From Stercoripulliclostridium_A sp045577735 (GTDB taxonomy: Bacteria > Bacillota > Clostridia > Christensenellales > DTU072), in NCBI GenBank assembly GCA_045577735.1, contig JAZNIY010000004.1:62001-126000 (forward strand): a stretch of DNA of 64,000 bases. Reading direction: 5' to 3'. Under the pieces are notes generated by a model. The model was given only the letters and a program-made list of their open reading frames with translations. It was not told where the DNA came from and made no database searches. Within the stretch, counting starts at the first letter, position 1; each line of letters begins with the position of its first letter. Position numbers and translations under genes: made by a program. Shown here one piece after another: positions 16,509 to 25,779 of this stretch.

Positions 16509-17762
16509 ATGATAGATTTAAGACCTATAAAATCAGCTGACCCTGAGTTATATGACGTTTTAGTTAAAGAGTTACGTCGTCAACAAAACAACGTTGAACT
16601 AATTGCTAGCGAAAATTTTGTTTCGCTTCCCACTTTGACCGTTGCAGGAACCCATTTGACGAATAAATATGCTGAAGGATATCCTGGAAAACGTTATTAT
16701 GGTGGATGTGCTTACGTCGATATTGCTGAAAATTTAGCTATAGAAAGAGCAAAAAAACTCTTTAATGTAAAATACGTTAATGTTCAACCACATTCAGGTA
16801 GTAGTGCCAATATTCAAGTATACTTTAGCTTGTTAAAAAATGGTGATACTATTTTGGGTATGGACCTTGCTCATGGTGGTCATTTAACTCATGGTAGCCC
16901 AGTAAATCTTAGTGGTAAAAACTATAATTTCGTATCATATGGTGTAGGCGAAGATGGATTTATAGATTATGATCAAGTTGAAAGAGTCGCAAAAGAAAAA
17001 AACGTTAAGTTGATTGTTGCTGGTGCGAGTGCTTACCCAAGAGCAATTGATTTTAAGAAGTTTAGAGAGATTGCTGACAAGGTTGGTGCATACTTAATGG
17101 TTGATATAGCACATATTGCTGGTTTGATTGTCGCCGGTGAACATGAAAGTCCAGTAAATTATGCCGACGTCGTAACGACTACCACGCACAAGACTTTACG
17201 TGGTCCAAGGGGTGGCATGATTATGACCAATAATGATGATGTTGCAAAACTGATTAATAAGGCAGTATTCCCTGGAACGCAAGGTGGGCCATTAATGCAT
17301 ATTATTGCTGCAAAGGCTATGGCATTTAAGGAGGCTTTAACTGAAGAGTTTAAAGAGTATCAAAAACAAATCGTTAAAAATGCATCTGCCTTGGCTAAGA
17401 CATTAATGGATGCTGGTATAAAACTATTTAGTAATGGCACGGACAACCATTTGATGCTTATAGATTTGCGTGGAACTGGTGTGAGTGGCAAAAGGCTTGA
17501 GAATTTGCTAGATGAAGCACACATTACCGCTAATAAAAACAGTATACCCAATGATAATGCTAGTCCATTTGATCCTAATGGTTTACGAATTGGAACGCCT
17601 GCTGTTACATCAAGGGGTATGAAAGAAGAAGATATGGTTGTTATTGCTAACTGTATCGTAGATATAATAAAGAATCAAGAAGAAGCTGTTGAAAGGGTAT
17701 CTGGCAAAATTAAACAATTAACAGATAATTATCCTTTGTATGCAAATGATTTTATACTTTAA
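16509..17762 (+). CDS. glyA: Serine hydroxymethyltransferase
   Basis: This PLP enzyme interconverts serine and glycine and charges tetrahydrofolate with a one-carbon unit. The PLP lysine lies in TTTHKTLRGPRGG at about Lys228. VELIASENFVS, NKYAEGYPGKRYYGG and the LRIGTPAVTSRG segment are diagnostic. Length 417 is typical. Its product feeds ThyA (57604) and TrmFO (9547) in this same window. The start follows an AAGGAA-type site after trxA. Confidence 0.97.
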   Translation: MIDLRPIKSADPELYDVLVKELRRQQNNVELIASENFVSLPTLTVAGTHLTNKYAEGYPGKRYYGGCAYVDIAENLAIERAKKLFNVKYVNVQPHSGSSANIQVYFSLLKNGDTILGMDLAHGGHLTHGSPVNLSGKNYNFVSYGVGEDGFIDYDQVERVAKEKNVKLIVAGASAYPRAIDFKKFREIADKVGAYLMVDIAHIAGLIVAGEHESPVNYADVVTTTTHKTLRGPRGGMIMTNNDDVAKLINKAVFPGTQGGPLMHIIAAKAMAFKEALTEEFKEYQKQIVKNASALAKTLMDAGIKLFSNGTDNHLMLIDLRGTGVSGKRLENLLDEAHITANKNSIPNDNASPFDPNGLRIGTPAVTSRGMKEEDMVVIANCIVDIIKNQEEAVERVSGKIKQLTDNYPLYANDFIL

Positions 17763-17773
17763 GGTGAAAAAAC

Positions 17774-18958
17774 ATGAAAGTTTATTTAGATAATTCTGCT
17801 ACAACTAATTTGGATAAAGAAGTATTGGAAGCAATGCTCCCATATTATACTGATGTGTTTGGTAATCCTAGTTCACTACATAGTTATGGCAGAAGGGCTT
17901 TAAAAGCTGTTGATGACGCACGCGAAACCATAGCAAAGTGTATTGGTGCTAAGTCTAATGAAATATACTTTACTTCCGGTGGCAGTGAATCCGATAACTG
18001 GGCGTTAAAAGGTGTAGTAAAAGCTAGTAAGCAATCTAAAAAGCATATTATTACATCTAGCATTGAGCATCCCGCGATTATGGACACTTTGTCATATCTT
18101 GAAGAGAAAGAAGGTGTAGAAGTAACCTATCTTCCTGTTGATAAAGACGGACGCGTTTCTTTACAAGATATCGAAGAAGCGGTAACCGATAATACCATTT
18201 TGGTATCCATAATGTTTGCTAATAATGAAATGGGAGCTGTTCAGCCCATTGCAGAAATAGGTAAGTTTTGTAAGGAAGAAGGAATATTGTTCCATACAGA
18301 TGCTGTACAGGCAATGGATTCTCAAGTTATAGACGTTAACGCTCTTAATATCGATTTACTATCTATGACGGCACACAAATTCCATGGACCGAAAGGAATA
18401 GGTGTACTATATATTCGTTCTGGTGTGAAGATTGATAGACTTATACACGGTGGTCATCAAGAGCGCAGAATGAGGGCTGGCACCACGGATACTCCTTTGA
18501 TAGTTGGTATGGCAAAAGCATTAGAAATAGCTACTAGAGATAGAAAGGAAAATAATGCACGTATTTCTGCATTGCGCGATGCTTTTGTAAAACGTGTTCT
18601 TAACGAAATACCTTTTGTATATTTAAACGGTGGTATGGAGCATAGATTACCCAATAATGCAAATTTAAGTTTTGCTTATATAGAAGGGGAGAGTATTTTA
18701 ATTAATCTTGATCTTGCTGGAATTGCGGTAAGCAGTGGTTCAGCTTGTTCATCTGGATCACTTGAACCTTCACACGTTATTTTAGCATTAGGGGTTAAAG
18801 AAGAATTAGCACACAGCTCAATTCGTTTTAGCCTTGGTAAAGATACCACACAAGAAGAAATGGATTACACTTTCGACGTTTTGAAGGCGAGCGTTGAAAG
18901 ACTTCGTCAAATGTCGCCTTTATTTAATATGGAAAAAGGAACAGGTAGTTATGTATAA
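17774..18958 (+). CDS. nifS: Cysteine desulfurase (NifS/IscS type)
   Basis: The enzyme takes sulfur from cysteine for Fe-S cluster building. It is a PLP protein with the Schiff-base lysine in AHKFHGPKG at about Lys202 and the persulfide-forming cysteine in SGSACSSGS at about Cys325. YLDNSATT at the N-terminus is typical. It carries the longer class I loop with Ser after Cys, as in NifS/IscS. The nifU start lies within its last eight bases, so the two are a coupled pair. No IscR-like regulator is adjacent. Confidence 0.95.
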   Translation: MKVYLDNSATTNLDKEVLEAMLPYYTDVFGNPSSLHSYGRRALKAVDDARETIAKCIGAKSNEIYFTSGGSESDNWALKGVVKASKQSKKHIITSSIEHPAIMDTLSYLEEKEGVEVTYLPVDKDGRVSLQDIEEAVTDNTILVSIMFANNEMGAVQPIAEIGKFCKEEGILFHTDAVQAMDSQVIDVNALNIDLLSMTAHKFHGPKGIGVLYIRSGVKIDRLIHGGHQERRMRAGTTDTPLIVGMAKALEIATRDRKENNARISALRDAFVKRVLNEIPFVYLNGGMEHRLPNNANLSFAYIEGESILINLDLAGIAVSSGSACSSGSLEPSHVILALGVKEELAHSSIRFSLGKDTTQEEMDYTFDVLKASVERLRQMSPLFNMEKGTGSYV

Positions 18959-19319
18959 TGATAAAGTTCTAGAAGTATTTGCAAATCCTAAAAACGTTGG
19001 CGAGATGGAAAATGCTGATGGTGTTGGAACTATTGGTAATGCCTCTTGTGGCGATATTATGCGCATATATATAAAGGTTGAAAACGAGATTATAACCGAT
19101 GCCAAATTCAAGACATTTGGTTGCGCTGCTGCTATTGCAACTGCATCTACTGCTACCGATATGATTATTGGTAAAACTATAGATGAGGCATTAGCAATAA
19201 AAAATGCTGACGTAGTAGCATTTTTGGGTGGTTTGCCCCCACAAAAAATACACTGCTCAGTGTTGGCGGAAGAAGCAATTCATGCCGCTGTAGAAGATTA
19301 TAGATCAAAGCAAAAATAG
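18951..19319 (+). CDS. nifU: Fe-S cluster scaffold protein, NifU N-terminal/IscU type
   Basis: The protein is a scaffold on which NifS assembles Fe-S clusters. The three ligand cysteines are visible: NASCGD (Cys33), TFGCAAA and KIHCSVLAEEA. I chose ATG 18951 over longer options because VLEVFANPKNVG should lie close to the N-terminus and the start overlaps nifS by eight bases. The resulting 122 residues cover only the NifU_N domain, with no ferredoxin or C-terminal Nfu part. HscA-binding LPPVK-like motif appears as LPPQK. Confidence 0.93.
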   Translation: MYNDKVLEVFANPKNVGEMENADGVGTIGNASCGDIMRIYIKVENEIITDAKFKTFGCAAAIATASTATDMIIGKTIDEALAIKNADVVAFLGGLPPQKIHCSVLAEEAIHAAVEDYRSKQK

Positions 19320-19323
19320 TTAA

Positions 19324-21132
19324 ATGGATAATAGACAAGATAAAATTAGGAATTTTTGTATAGTTGCTCACATCGACCATGGTAAAAGTACTTTGGCAGA
19401 TAGGATTATTGAACATACTGGCTGTGTGTCAAATCGTGATATGAAAGATCAACTCCTTGATAGCATGGATATCGAGAGAGAGCGTGGTATAACCATTAAA
19501 CTAACGCCGGTTAGAATGTTTTATAACCATAAAGGTGAAGAGTATACTCTTAATTTGATCGATACGCCCGGGCACGTTGACTTTACCTATGAAGTATCTC
19601 GTTCTTTGGCTGCTTGTGAAGGTGCCATTTTAATAGTAGATGCTACTCAAGGAATAGAGGCTCAAACTCTTACTAACGCTTATCTTGCTATTGATAATAA
19701 TCTTGAAATAATACCCGTTATTAATAAAATAGATCTTGCTTCGGCAGATCCCGATTCTTGCAAGCAAGAAATTGAAGACGTTATTGGCTTGCCTGCTGAT
19801 GAAGCCCCTTTGATTAGCGCTAAAGAAGGTATAAACATTGAGGAAGTAATTCAGCAAGTAATAGAAAAATTACCATCACCATCAGGAGATGAAAATGCTC
19901 CATTTAGAGCTTTAATTTTTGATAGCGCATACGATAATTACAAGGGTGCAATTTGTAATATTAGAGTTGTTGATGGCGAGATTAAAGCTGGTACAAAAAT
20001 AAAAATGATGGCTACTGGTAAGGTCTTTGAATGTACAGAAGTTGGAGTTTTTTCGCCCAATATGCAAGCCGTGCCAGTTTTGAAAGCGGGTGACGTTGGA
20101 TATCTTGCTGCAAGTATTAAGAACGTTAAGGATACTGCAGTGGGTGATACTATAACCACAGTTGAGGACGGAGCAGATGAACCATTGCCTGGTTATAAAA
20201 AAGTACTGCCAATGGTGTTTGCTGGTATTTACCCCGCAGATGGATCAAAATATAACGATTTGAGAGAAGCTCTCGAAAAATTAAACCTTAATGATGCGGC
20301 ACTATTATTTGAGCCTGAAACTTCTGGTGCTCTTGGATATGGTTTTAGAGCAGGTTTCTTAGGTCTACTCCATATGGAGGTTATAGAAGAAAGACTCGAA
20401 AGAGAGTTTGACTTGGACTTGGTAACAACTGCACCAAGTGTTAGTTATAAAGTTAAAAAGACAAATGGTGAAGTTATTAACGTAGATAATCCTTCACACT
20501 TGCCTAACCCCACAGAAATAGAAGAAATATTAGAGCCCGTTGTTGCTGCTAGTATTTATACTCCACCAGAATATGTGGGATCCATAATGGAACTTTGTCA
20601 AGAAAAAAGAGGTGTGTTTATTACTCTTACATACTTGGATCAATCACGTGTAAAAGTGGATTATAAGATTCCACTTGCTGAGATCATATATGACTTTTTC
20701 GATGCTTTAAAATCACGTACCCGTGGATATGCTAGCCTTGAGTACGAACTTGACGGCTATAAAGCAGATGATTTGGTTAAATTGGACTTTTTGTTGAATG
20801 GAGAGCCTTGTGATGCTTTGTCACTTATTGTACATAGGGATAAAGCGTATGCTCGTGGAAGGAGAATTGCAGAAAGACTTAAAGAAGTAATTCCAAGACA
20901 AATGTTTGAAATTCCAATACAAGCAACAATTGGAACTAAGATTATAGCGCGCGAAACCGTTAAAGCATTGCGTAAAGACGTTCTTGCTAAGTGTTATGGC
21001 GGTGACATAACCCGTAAGAAAAAACTTCTTGAAAAACAAAAAGAGGGCAAAAAGCGTATGCGTCAATTTGGCTCCGTTGCTATTCCTTCAGAAGCATTTA
21101 TGTCCATTCTTAAGTTTGATGAAAACGTCTAA
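19324..21132 (+). CDS. lepA: Elongation factor 4 (LepA)
   Basis: This is a translational GTPase that acts on stalled or incorrectly positioned ribosomes and in 30S biogenesis. G1 is AHIDHGKST near residue 15, G3 is DTPGHVDF, and G4 is NKIDL. The EF-G-like domains and the LepA-specific C-terminal domain, including KKKLLEKQKEGKKRM, are complete at 602 residues. The end overlaps hemW by 14 bases; lepA-hemW-hrcA is a widespread Firmicutes order. Confidence 0.97.
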   Translation: MDNRQDKIRNFCIVAHIDHGKSTLADRIIEHTGCVSNRDMKDQLLDSMDIERERGITIKLTPVRMFYNHKGEEYTLNLIDTPGHVDFTYEVSRSLAACEGAILIVDATQGIEAQTLTNAYLAIDNNLEIIPVINKIDLASADPDSCKQEIEDVIGLPADEAPLISAKEGINIEEVIQQVIEKLPSPSGDENAPFRALIFDSAYDNYKGAICNIRVVDGEIKAGTKIKMMATGKVFECTEVGVFSPNMQAVPVLKAGDVGYLAASIKNVKDTAVGDTITTVEDGADEPLPGYKKVLPMVFAGIYPADGSKYNDLREALEKLNLNDAALLFEPETSGALGYGFRAGFLGLLHMEVIEERLEREFDLDLVTTAPSVSYKVKKTNGEVINVDNPSHLPNPTEIEEILEPVVAASIYTPPEYVGSIMELCQEKRGVFITLTYLDQSRVKVDYKIPLAEIIYDFFDALKSRTRGYASLEYELDGYKADDLVKLDFLLNGEPCDALSLIVHRDKAYARGRRIAERLKEVIPRQMFEIPIQATIGTKIIARETVKALRKDVLAKCYGGDITRKKKLLEKQKEGKKRMRQFGSVAIPSEAFMSILKFDENV

Positions 21133-22234
21133 GGGGCTATACATTCATATACCATTTTGTTTATCAAAGTGTACCTATTGTGACTTTTATTCAGTAGCTA
21201 TAGATACAGAAATGATGAATTCTTACGTTGATGCTTTGGTTGATGAGATTAGGCTTTCCGGTTTAAAAAATGAGGAAACAATTTTAGATAGTATTTATAT
21301 AGGGGGCGGTACCCCGAGTGTGTTACCGCTTTCTTTCTTGGAAAAAATAGTATTAGCTATTCATAATAGTTTCTCTTTAAATTTAAAAGAGTTTTCTATT
21401 GAGGTTAATCCAGCAACTAATATTAATTTTAAAAATTATCGCGACCTGGGAATAGATAGGGTAAGTTTAGGTGTTCAAACTTTAAATGACAAACTACTAA
21501 AAATTATTGGCAGAAGACATGATTCAACTTTAGCTTTAAAAACTATTGATGAAGCTAATAAATATTTTGACAATGTTTCATGTGATCTAATGATTGGTTT
21601 ACCTACTCAAACTAATTTTGACGTCGAGGCTTCAGCTAAAACGTTGTCAAGTAAGGTTAAGCATATTTCGATGTATATGCTTAAACTATCTAACAATGTA
21701 AAAATGGCAAATCAAATTCGAAAAAGAGATTTTTGTTTGCCGAATGATGATGATACTGTTGACCAATATGAAATTGCTTATGACATATTTAAAAATAATG
21801 GATTATATCGTTATGAAATAAGCAACTTTTCTGCGCCTCAATACGAGAGTTATCATAATCTTAAATATTGGAACAGAGAACAATATATAGGACTTGGCGC
21901 GTCAGCTCACGGCTTTGTTAATAACGAGCGATATTATAACCCATCAAATATTAAAGAATATATTGCTGGTAAGAACTATGGTCACGGCAAGGAAATTAAA
22001 GAATTTGTCTCGGAAAGTGAAGCTTTGTTTGAAACTATCATGCTTGCATTAAGGATGCCAAAAGGAATAGACATAAGTTCTATTAATCGTGCTTTTAATA
22101 TAGATTTTGAAGAAAAATATCGAGAACAATTGAATTATTTGAAACCATTCCTTCAAAAAGTTGATAATCATATTTCCATTAAAGAAGATAAGCTTTTGTT
22201 AGAAAGCGCTATCGCGCGCGAGTTCATAATATAA
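21119..22234 (+). CDS. hemW: Radical SAM heme chaperone HemW
   Basis: This is a radical SAM protein related to oxygen-independent coproporphyrinogen oxidase; HemW relatives bind heme and hand it to acceptors. The cluster motif CLSKCTYC lies at residues 14-21 after YIHIPF, and GGGTPSVLP follows. The start at ATG 21119 is supported by the expected N-terminal YIHIPFC spacing; a longer upstream frame lies fully inside lepA. At 371 residues it is normal. It directly precedes the heat-shock operon. Confidence 0.92.
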   Translation: MKTSKGLYIHIPFCLSKCTYCDFYSVAIDTEMMNSYVDALVDEIRLSGLKNEETILDSIYIGGGTPSVLPLSFLEKIVLAIHNSFSLNLKEFSIEVNPATNINFKNYRDLGIDRVSLGVQTLNDKLLKIIGRRHDSTLALKTIDEANKYFDNVSCDLMIGLPTQTNFDVEASAKTLSSKVKHISMYMLKLSNNVKMANQIRKRDFCLPNDDDTVDQYEIAYDIFKNNGLYRYEISNFSAPQYESYHNLKYWNREQYIGLGASAHGFVNNERYYNPSNIKEYIAGKNYGHGKEIKEFVSESEALFETIMLALRMPKGIDISSINRAFNIDFEEKYREQLNYLKPFLQKVDNHISIKEDKLLLESAIAREFII

Positions 22235-22258
22235 TTTCAATTTTTTTGTTTTAACTTA

Positions 22259-22287
22259 TTGACATTGGACATAATAACGAATATAAT
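22259..22287 (+). promoter_or_regulatory. Consensus sigma-A promoter of the hrcA-dnaK operon
   Basis: A perfect TTGACA (22259-22264) and a perfect TATAAT (22282-22287) are separated by 17 bases. Transcription would start near 22294, inside the operator that follows. A fully consensus promoter makes sense if it is normally held down by HrcA. Confidence 0.92.
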
Positions 22288-22291
22288 AGAA

Positions 22292-22318
22292 TTAGCAATC
22301 GAGTTGTTGTATTGCTAA
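22292..22318 (+). promoter_or_regulatory. CIRCE-type HrcA operator
   Basis: TTAGCAATC, nine bases, TATTGCTAA: a 9-9-9 inverted repeat with one mismatch between arms. Consensus CIRCE is TTAGCACTC-N9-GAGTGCTAA, so the inner bases differ while the TTAGCA/TGCTAA ends remain. It overlaps the expected transcription start. A further TATTGCTAA copy lies at 22333-22341, between the operator and the hrcA start. Confidence 0.85.
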
Positions 22319-22354
22319 CAGACTTCTTGTTATATTGCTAATTTACAGGTGTGT

Positions 22355-23398
22355 ATGGAAAAATTATTGTCAGAAAGAAAGCATAAAATTTTAAAAGCCG
22401 TTGTTGAGTACTATATTCAAAATGCTCAACCGGTTTCATCTGGTTGCATTCAAAAAGAAGTTTTTTCAAACATTAGCTCTGCTACTATAAGGGCAGAATT
22501 GGCTGCATTGGAAGATATGGGTTATCTAGTTCAACCTCATACTTCTGCCGGGCGTCGCCCAACACCAAAAGCTTACAAATATTACGTAAAGCATTTTGTT
22601 GGTAAAGCTCCACTTCGTAGAGAGGATGTCGCGCTTATTGATGCAACTTTTGCTGCTAAGTTTTCTGCAGTAGAGGATATTGTAAAAACGACAGCTAAAG
22701 TCATAAGTGACGTTACCAATTATACTTCCGTTATTGTTATAAAAAACATAAATAAAGTAACAATACGGGAAATAAAATTAGTAGGGCTGGACGAGCATAG
22801 CGCATTGATTATTATAATCACTGACTCCGGAATAATTCGCGATAAAGTCATAACGTTAAACAATTTTATTGACGATGAATTTATTAACAGTGCCTCTTTA
22901 CTTATTAATAAAATTTTTGCTAATAAAAAAGTTGGTGAACTGGACAGTGCCGATATTTTAGTAAAAAAAGAACTTGAAGAGTTCCGTGAACTTTTTGATA
23001 GTGTAATTGGAATCTTACATGCCTATTGCGAACGCAATGATGAAGACGTGTATATGGAAGGTACTAGCAAGCTTCTTGATTATCCTGAAACGGATCTTCA
23101 AAGCGCTAAGAACTTTTTAAGTGTTATAGATAATAAGTCTATGGTTGCACAATTAGTTGAAGATGCTGAAGATATTGAGTTTAGCGTTAAAATTGGAAAA
23201 GATGAAACAGCTGGTATGGAAAAATGCGCTGTAATTACCGCAAAGTATTCAGTAAACGGTAAAGAGTTAGGCCATGCTGGTGTTATTGGACCAGAAAGAA
23301 TGGATTACCAAAACGTAATGTCTGTTTTATCGTATATTGGAGATGCACTCAATGCTGTTATAAAGCGTGATAAAGGAGAGAATGATGACGAAGAATAA
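22355..23398 (+). CDS. hrcA: Heat-inducible transcription repressor HrcA
   Basis: HrcA binds CIRCE and represses chaperone genes; GroE keeps it active. The N-terminal winged helix begins SERKHKILKAVVEYYI and has PVSSG and SSATIRAELAALEDMGYL, followed by HTSAGRRPTPKAY, all diagnostic. The C-terminal GAF-like region ends MSVLSYIGDALNAV. ATG 22355 is used, with a weak AGGTG site close upstream; a GTG at 22349 is possible. The end overlaps grpE. The gene lies directly behind its own operator, so it is autoregulated. Confidence 0.95.
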   Translation: MEKLLSERKHKILKAVVEYYIQNAQPVSSGCIQKEVFSNISSATIRAELAALEDMGYLVQPHTSAGRRPTPKAYKYYVKHFVGKAPLRREDVALIDATFAAKFSAVEDIVKTTAKVISDVTNYTSVIVIKNINKVTIREIKLVGLDEHSALIIIITDSGIIRDKVITLNNFIDDEFINSASLLINKIFANKKVGELDSADILVKKELEEFRELFDSVIGILHAYCERNDEDVYMEGTSKLLDYPETDLQSAKNFLSVIDNKSMVAQLVEDAEDIEFSVKIGKDETAGMEKCAVITAKYSVNGKELGHAGVIGPERMDYQNVMSVLSYIGDALNAVIKRDKGENDDEE

Positions 23399-23912
23399 TG
23401 ATAACAACCAAGAAGAAGTTATTCAACAAGACATCGAAGAAGCGGTAGCCGAAAATGAAAATTTAGATGCCGAAAATATTGATATTGTTGCACTATCACA
23501 AGCAAAAATGGAAGAATACAAAGATTTAGCCCAAAGAACCCAAGCAGATTTTGACAACTTCCGTAAGCGGAATGCAGAAGCAGTCAAACAAGCTAGATTG
23601 GAAGGTGGTAATGACGTGGTTGTTTCAATGCTTCCAGTATTAGATACGGTAGAAATTGCTATCAATATGATTAGTGATGATGCAACAAAGGCTGGGGTGC
23701 AACTTATACAAAAGAAAATTCTAGAAGTATTTTCAAAGTACGGCGTAAAAGAAATAGAAGCATTAGGAAAGGAATTCGATCCTAATTTCCACAACGCCAT
23801 TATGCAAGTTGAAGATGCTGATAATGCTGGAAAAGTTGTTGAAGTATTACAAAAAGGATATACTCGTGACGGCAAAGTCATAAGGTATTCTATGGTAAAA
23901 GTAGCAAATTAA
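23382..23912 (+). CDS. grpE: Nucleotide exchange factor GrpE
   Basis: GrpE releases ADP from DnaK. An acidic, disordered N-terminus (about 1-45) leads into a long coiled coil with AQRTQADFDNFRKRN, then the beta-wing ending VVEVLQKGYTRDGKVIRYSMVKV, the family signature. A strong AAGGAGAG at 23373-23380 supports ATG 23382 or 23385. The start lies inside hrcA. The length of about 176 residues is normal. It is the second gene of the HrcA-controlled operon. Confidence 0.96.
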   Translation: MMTKNNDNNQEEVIQQDIEEAVAENENLDAENIDIVALSQAKMEEYKDLAQRTQADFDNFRKRNAEAVKQARLEGGNDVVVSMLPVLDTVEIAINMISDDATKAGVQLIQKKILEVFSKYGVKEIEALGKEFDPNFHNAIMQVEDADNAGKVVEVLQKGYTRDGKVIRYSMVKVAN

Positions 23913-23951
23913 GTTAATAATAATCGAAAATTATATATAAGGAGAAAATAT

Positions 23952-25763
23952 ATGTCTAAAATTATAGGTATTGACCTTGGTACTACAAACTCATGTGTAG
24001 CAGTTATGGAAGGTGGTGAAGCAACCGTTATCGCCAATGCTGAAGGCGCACGTACTACTCCTTCTGTTGTGGGATTTGCTAAAAATGGTGAAAGACTTGT
24101 TGGCCAATTGGCAAAGAGACAAGCCGTTGTTAACCCCACTAAGACGGTAGCATCAATTAAAAGAGAGATGGGTACTAACTATAGAGTTAGTATTGATGAT
24201 AAAAAATACACTCCCCAAGAAATCTCTGCAATGATTCTTACAAAACTTAAGAATGATGCAGAATCATATATTGGGCAAAAGGTTACTCAAGCAGTTATAA
24301 CCGTTCCTGCATATTTTTCCGACAGCCAACGTCAAGCTACAAAAGATGCTGGTAAAATCGCTGGACTAGAAGTTCTTCGTATCATAAATGAACCTACTGC
24401 AGCTGCCCTTGCTTATGGGCTTGATAAGGGTGAAAGCAGTCAAAAGGTACTAATTTATGACCTTGGTGGTGGTACTTTTGACGTTTCCATTCTTGAACTT
24501 GGTGATGGTGTATTTGAAGTTTTGGCAACAAACGGTAACACTCGTCTTGGTGGCGATGACTTCGATAACGTAATTATGAATTGGATCGTTGATGAATTTA
24601 AGAAGAGCGAAGGCATAGATTTGAGTGGTGATAAAATGGCAATGCAAAGGATTAAAGAAGCAGCTGAAAAGGCCAAGATCGAACTCAGCGGTATGACCAA
24701 CGTTAACATTAACCTTCCTTTTATTACTGTAGGTGCAAATGGTCCCGTACACATCGATTTGGATCTATCACGTGTTAAGTTCAACGATATGACAGCACAC
24801 CTTGTTAAAGCAACCCTTGCTCCCATGCAACAAGCTATTAAAGATGCTAAATTAAAAATGAGCGAAATCGATAAGGTAGTTCTTGTTGGTGGTTCAACTC
24901 GTATTCCTGCTGTTGTAGAAGCAGTTAAAAATATTACTGGAAAAGAACCTTATAAAGGTATTAACCCTGATGAATGTGTAGCTATTGGCGCTGCAATCCA
25001 AGGTGGCGTTTTAAGTGGTGAAGTTAAAGACGTTTTACTTCTAGACGTTACACCTTTGTCACTTGGCATTGAAACCATGGGTGGCGTATTTACTAGACTT
25101 ATTGATAGAAATACTACCATTCCTACTAAGAAAAGCCAAATTTTCTCCACGGCAGCAGATAACCAAACCTCTGTAGACGTTCACGTTTTGCAAGGTGAAA
25201 GAGCAATGGCAGCAGATAACAAGACTATTGGTAGATTTGAGCTTAATGGTATACCTCCAGCAATGCGTGGGATTCCTCAAATCGAGGTTACTTTCGATAT
25301 CGATGCTAATGGTATAGTTTCTGTTACGGCAGTTGATAAGGGCACTAATAAGTCTGCGAATATAACCATTACTGCATCATCAAATCTTTCAGAAGCAGAT
25401 ATTGATAAGGCTGTAAAAGAAGCTGAACAATTTGCAGAAGAAGACAAGAAACGTAGAGAGTTGGTTGATATGAAGAACCAAGGCGAACAGCTCATTTTAG
25501 CTATAGAAAAAACCATCTCTGAATCTGGTGATAAACTAAGTGAAGAGGACAAAAACGCATTGACTGACGCGGCTAAAAATGCAAAAGAAAAGCTAGTTTC
25601 TGCAGATGACGTTGATACCGTTAAGGCAATTACTGAAGAACTATCTAAAGTTGCTAACCCCATCTTTACAAAGTTATATCAAGATGCACAAGCACAAGCC
25701 GGTCAAAATGGAAACTTTGATGACGATAGCACCATCAACGTAAATCCTGATGATATTAATTAA
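23952..25763 (+). CDS. dnaK: Chaperone protein DnaK (Hsp70)
   Basis: Hsp70 binds exposed hydrophobic segments in an ATP cycle controlled by DnaJ and GrpE. IGIDLGTTNSCVAVMEGG opens the ATPase domain; LIYDLGGGTFDVSILELGDG and VVLVGGSTRIPAV are the phosphate and adenosine motifs. The linker DVLLLDVTPLSLGIE separates it from the substrate-binding domain. The tail has an acidic stretch but ends PDDIN rather than the EEVD-like or proteobacterial form. At 603 residues it is Firmicutes-sized, lacking the 24-residue insert of proteobacterial DnaK. It has a good AAGGAG site. Confidence 0.98.
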   Translation: MSKIIGIDLGTTNSCVAVMEGGEATVIANAEGARTTPSVVGFAKNGERLVGQLAKRQAVVNPTKTVASIKREMGTNYRVSIDDKKYTPQEISAMILTKLKNDAESYIGQKVTQAVITVPAYFSDSQRQATKDAGKIAGLEVLRIINEPTAAALAYGLDKGESSQKVLIYDLGGGTFDVSILELGDGVFEVLATNGNTRLGGDDFDNVIMNWIVDEFKKSEGIDLSGDKMAMQRIKEAAEKAKIELSGMTNVNINLPFITVGANGPVHIDLDLSRVKFNDMTAHLVKATLAPMQQAIKDAKLKMSEIDKVVLVGGSTRIPAVVEAVKNITGKEPYKGINPDECVAIGAAIQGGVLSGEVKDVLLLDVTPLSLGIETMGGVFTRLIDRNTTIPTKKSQIFSTAADNQTSVDVHVLQGERAMAADNKTIGRFELNGIPPAMRGIPQIEVTFDIDANGIVSVTAVDKGTNKSANITITASSNLSEADIDKAVKEAEQFAEEDKKRRELVDMKNQGEQLILAIEKTISESGDKLSEEDKNALTDAAKNAKEKLVSADDVDTVKAITEELSKVANPIFTKLYQDAQAQAGQNGNFDDDSTINVNPDDIN

Positions 25764-25779
25764 TTATTAAGGAATTGAA

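Noticed and set aside
22211..22235. Another GCGCGCG followed by TATAAT-like sequence at the end of hemW
   Set aside because: It lies in coding sequence for Ala-Arg codons and has no 17-base -35 partner, so it does not add to the phased promoter pattern.
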